The notes below the pieces were generated by a model. It searched no databases. It had not been told where the DNA came from and saw nothing but the letters and a program-made list of their open reading frames with translations. Shown here piece by piece: positions 61,310-64,000 of a DNA stretch of 64,000 nt. A program made the translations under genes and the position numbers. Position 1 is the stretch's first letter; the number at the start of each line of letters is the position of its first letter. This DNA is from Psettodes erumei (taxonomy: Eukaryota; Chordata; Actinopteri; Pleuronectiformes; Psettodidae), in NCBI GenBank assembly GCA_016785225.1, contig JAFBJZ010000512.1:3075001-3139000 (forward strand), written 5' to 3'.

Positions 61310-61560
61310 TGAAAATTTCACACAATCTCCCTGCACAGCAGTGGTTGCACCAGCACTGGGAGCCAATATGTTGCCATAATTGGGCCTGTAGTGGGGGCAG
61401 AGTCCAAGGCAATTAATCCTTTCCTCCTGTTGTTTGCACCCTGGTTGGCAGTGACAGGGTGCAGCGTAATTGGACAGGAGCACACTTGTCCCCTCCATTT
61501 TACATTAATATCCCTTCAACTCCAGACTCTAATGCCGGCCAGGTTGAGAATCCCACTTCT
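61310..61560. promoter_or_regulatory. candidate CNE
   Basis: Contains 'tgccataattgggcc', 'ggcaattaatcctt' (TAATCC core at 61414-61419), 'gcgtaattggac' and 'tacattaatatccc'. The regular recurrence of ATTA/TAAT cores, with no simple repeats, is typical of vertebrate developmental enhancers. Conservation unmeasured. Confidence 0.47.
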
Positions 61561-61689
61561 GACACCAATATCCACTCAGTCTCTCTTTCCTGCTCTCCCA
61601 CTCCCACCTGTCAACCGCCCACCTGTCCTCTATGGCCAGGCCGGACTAATCTGCGGCCTAGATGAAGAGATTCCTGCGGCAGGTCGGAG

Positions 61690-62060
61690 TTGATGCTTTT
61701 CGTGAACGAGAGTGATGCCAGGTATTAGCTTGGAGTAATTTATGATTTTTTTTTTAGGAAGCTCACAAGACAACTACAATTAAAGTTGCGAAATAAAAAG
61801 GCCCTATGTGTTAAATCTGGAAATTAGCAGTCCCTCGTGGTGGTATCAAAAAAGACAGTGATGCGGTGCGCTAACCCTGTGCACCTCCCTCTTGGATCTG
61901 ATCCGGGAACAATGAAATGAAAGGGCTATAGAGCAAAAAAAAAAAAAAACAAAGAAGACGAAAAAAGACTCTGTTTCCTCCTGGGATCCCGAAAAACACA
62001 TCAGCGCTAACAGAAAACCTCGCAGCTGTAATGTGATCAGCCCGCCCATGCAATAAGATA
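61690..62060. promoter_or_regulatory. possible CNE
   Basis: Mixed texture: 'tggagtaatttatg', 'ggaaattagcag' and 'gcgctaaccc', interrupted by A runs near 61935. Weaker than its neighbours. Confidence 0.3.
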
Positions 62061-62084
62061 TGTATCTGTAACTGGACTAAGATA

Positions 62085-62210
62085 ACCTGAACGAAGCGGT
62101 GTCGACGGGTGACCCCCGGTCGCAGGGTGAGAAGACTGAGTTTTGAGAGAGCGATTCCCTCCCTCTACGCGGCCACGGGGCCCCGGCGTACACGATTCTA
62201 ACAGCGTATA
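62085..62210. other. CpG-rich patch
   Basis: About 14 CpG in 125 bp, with no simple repeat. No exon is evident. Possible small CpG island or regulatory element. Confidence 0.5.
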
Positions 62211-62733
62211 GGTTTGTCATATACATTTTTGTCTTATTACCCTTAGTTTAGCTTCTTTTTAGTTGCAACAGACTAACTGCTACATAAGAGACGGCGTGTT
62301 TGTTGGCAGGTGATGTGGTGTGGGGCGCAGGAGAGGGCCGGGCGACCGCCGACTTACGTGACTTATCACATGATTTTCAATTATGCATTGCTGCGCATGT
62401 CTGTCTTACTCTTACTTCCTTTCACCTCAAACCTTTTTAAACGGCATCATCTCCTTCCACTCAGTCCCTCTAATCCCCAAAATTCTCATATTATTTTTCT
62501 GTCTTGAAACCCCCCCACCCCCCAGTCTCTCTCTCCCTCTCTCCCTCTCTCCTCCTCCTCCTTTTCTGGGCCATTTCTAATCTCTTCAAGCGACTCTTCA
62601 AAGCCTAGGTGTGCTTCAAAAACAAATCAATAGAAGTATAATAGCACCGTGCATGCTTTGTAATTTTTATATCATTAGTTTTTTTTTTTTCGTTTTCTTT
62701 CCCCCCTCGCCATGCTTACTTCTCATGCATCAA

Positions 62734-62760
62734 GGGGGAGGGCCTGGGTGGGTGGGTGGG
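62734..62760 (+). repeat. tight G-quadruplex motif (GGGT repeats)
   Basis: A GGGGG run, then four GGG runs separated by single T bases at 62746-62760. Single-base-loop arrays of this type are among the most stable known quadruplex formers. Confidence 0.85.
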
Positions 62761-62929
62761 TGCGTTTGAGAGCCCTCGTAAACTTTATTTAGTATTCTAT
62801 GAATTTCAGATCAGTTATGTTTCATAATGACACAGCAATGCGGACGGAGGCTGGTGGAGGGAGAAGGTGCGGGGGTGGCGGGGCAGCAGGTGGAGAGGAG
62901 ACAGGGGAGGCAAAGGGAGAAAAAGGAAA

Positions 62930-63070
62930 AATCAATACAACTAGCACACTTTTTCCCTGGCATGGCAAAGAGAGGGGATCTATTGTGGGGGAATGATGAT
63001 TTATGTCAGGGGTGGAAGGGCCGTCAGGGTGCGTCGGGGACGAAGGTGTGCGCCAATAATGATTAATGCC
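62930..63070. promoter_or_regulatory. possible CNE
   Basis: Contains 'gggggaatgatgatttatg' and 'cgccaataatgattaatg', ending at a C-rich tract. Texture-based call. Confidence 0.35.
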
Positions 63071-63156
63071 CCCCCCCACCCCCACCCCGGAGACAACCCA
63101 GCCGGCACTCTTTCAGTCTACCCCCACACACCACCCCATCCCGCCTCTCTCCTTCA

Positions 63157-63215
63157 CCGCCGCCGCCACCGCCGCCTCTTCCCCATTACCTTCCTCCTCC
63201 TCCTCCTCCTCCTCC
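63157..63215. repeat. (CCG)n and (CCT)n trinucleotide repeats
   Basis: CCG/CCA units at 63157-63176 and CCT units at 63192-63215. The serine/proline- and arginine-rich frames here are spurious. Confidence 0.9.
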
Positions 63216-63730
63216 CCTCTTTGACACGGGAGCTCTCCCTCCTTTTCCGGACCGCAGTGCCTACCCTCGCACCATACATGGTGGAAATGCACTGCAAACT
63301 ACACGTGAAAAGCTTCAGCCATCCCTGACTTTAATGTAAAAGCAGCACACGTGTCCATGCACCTTCGCCTTGTATATTTTTTTTTTTACACACTTTTGTT
63401 GTCATTCTCGGTGACTGTGTCCTAATGTGAATGCAATTCACTGAGGGACGAAGTCCACGGATCCTTGTCATGAAGGTGCAAGAAGGTCTGTTAAGATTTT
63501 CAAACTGTTACATGCAATACGCATTCATCGTACTAAGCCCTCGGCGTTTTTGCCTGTGATCAACCAGCGAATCTGACTCTTTGATCACAATTCAGCACTT
63601 TGAAAAAAAACAGAGCCATATAAGTACAACATATTTATGTGTTGCATCTTGAACGCTTTTTTTAAACTATTAGATGTTAAAAAATGCTAACGAGGCAACA
63701 GTGACACTGAGGGGCGTGCGGGAGCAGTGT

Positions 63731-63756
63731 TAACTGATGCTCTCCTACAGGTGAGT
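63731..63756 (+). other. candidate recursive (zero-length exon) splice site
   Basis: A branch-point-like 'taactgatg' and pyrimidine-rich 'ctctcctacag' end in AG at 63749-63750. The next bases are 'gtgagt', a good 5' splice site. An acceptor directly abutting a donor is the signature of a recursive splice site, used to remove very long introns in steps. A chance occurrence in 64 kb is quite possible. If real, it would imply a long plus-strand intron. Confidence 0.3.
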
Positions 63757-64000
63757 CCAGGCAAAACATGGACATCACACAAACGCAGACCAAGGGTTGG
63801 TGGACGACCACCTCCACCTCCTAAACCACAGCCTCCGGCGCGTAAAAAACAAAAAAAAATTCAAATTCACGTCGTCTTCCTCTAATGCCATCGCCAAATA
63901 CAATCCTACAGTGAGTACAGTGTGGCGTTCAACATCGAGATGATGGCAATTTATCACAATTATTCATCTGTCTTTGGTGCAGAAGAGGGTTTGTTGCGCT

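Overview
The window looks like non-coding chromosomal DNA from a ray-finned fish, most likely a teleost. Three things point that way. First, (CA)n/(TG)n microsatellites are very dense. Second, it carries a decayed Tc1-type transposon with fish-type terminal repeats, plus a second Tc1 terminal fragment beginning with the familiar fish end 'cagtgcattc'. Third, it contains interspersed elements of kinds common in fish genomes. I found no convincing protein-coding exon, tRNA, rRNA or CRISPR array in 64 kb. The longer open frames are low-complexity antisense of purine-rich tracts, lie in repeats, or lack any family signature. The window is therefore either a gene desert or the inside of a very long intron.

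Layout. Positions 1-9.7 kb are AT-rich spacer with a few islands of balanced, motif-dense sequence (about 0.96-1.46, 3.54-3.70, 5.52-5.93 and 8.45-8.58 kb) and an LTR-like element at 6.14-6.62 kb. Positions 9.7-17.3 kb are the main transposon zone: a T-rich tract, the Tc1 relic (10.75-11.91 kb), a large TG/GA microsatellite (12.52 kb), a second LTR-like copy (15.38-15.84 kb) and a Tc1 end fragment (16.80 kb). Positions 17.3-26 kb alternate candidate regulatory islands with a dense microsatellite cluster at 24.2-25.7 kb. Positions 26-43 kb are mostly AT-rich spacer, with a 222-bp element bounded by perfect 11-bp inverted ends (40.78 kb) and a third LTR-like copy (42.38 kb).

From about 43 kb to the end the character changes. 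There are fewer microsatellites, more CpG, and many stretches of roughly 150-900 bp that look like vertebrate conserved non-coding elements (CNEs). They are evenly composed and rich in homeodomain cores (TAATTA), octamer-like POU sites and short palindromes. The best candidates are 44.93-45.48, 46.72-47.23, 48.15-48.41, 52.25-53.18, 54.44-54.74, 55.26-55.60, 57.33-57.54, 59.11-59.48 and 61.31-61.56 kb. Such clusters typically surround developmental transcription-factor genes and act as long-range enhancers. I cannot name the target gene, and conservation itself cannot be measured from one sequence, so every CNE call here is inference from sequence character.

Nothing here amounts to a clear undescribed system. 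The most testable oddities are a candidate recursive splice site at 63.73-63.76 kb (which would place the window inside a long plus-strand intron), a cluster of four octamer-like sites at 55.3-55.5 kb, a triple TAATTA/palindrome module at 52.6 kb, an AP-1-like inverted repeat at 47.16 kb, a CpG-rich patch beside a candidate CNE at 45.3-45.45 kb, and a family of three LTR-like elements.
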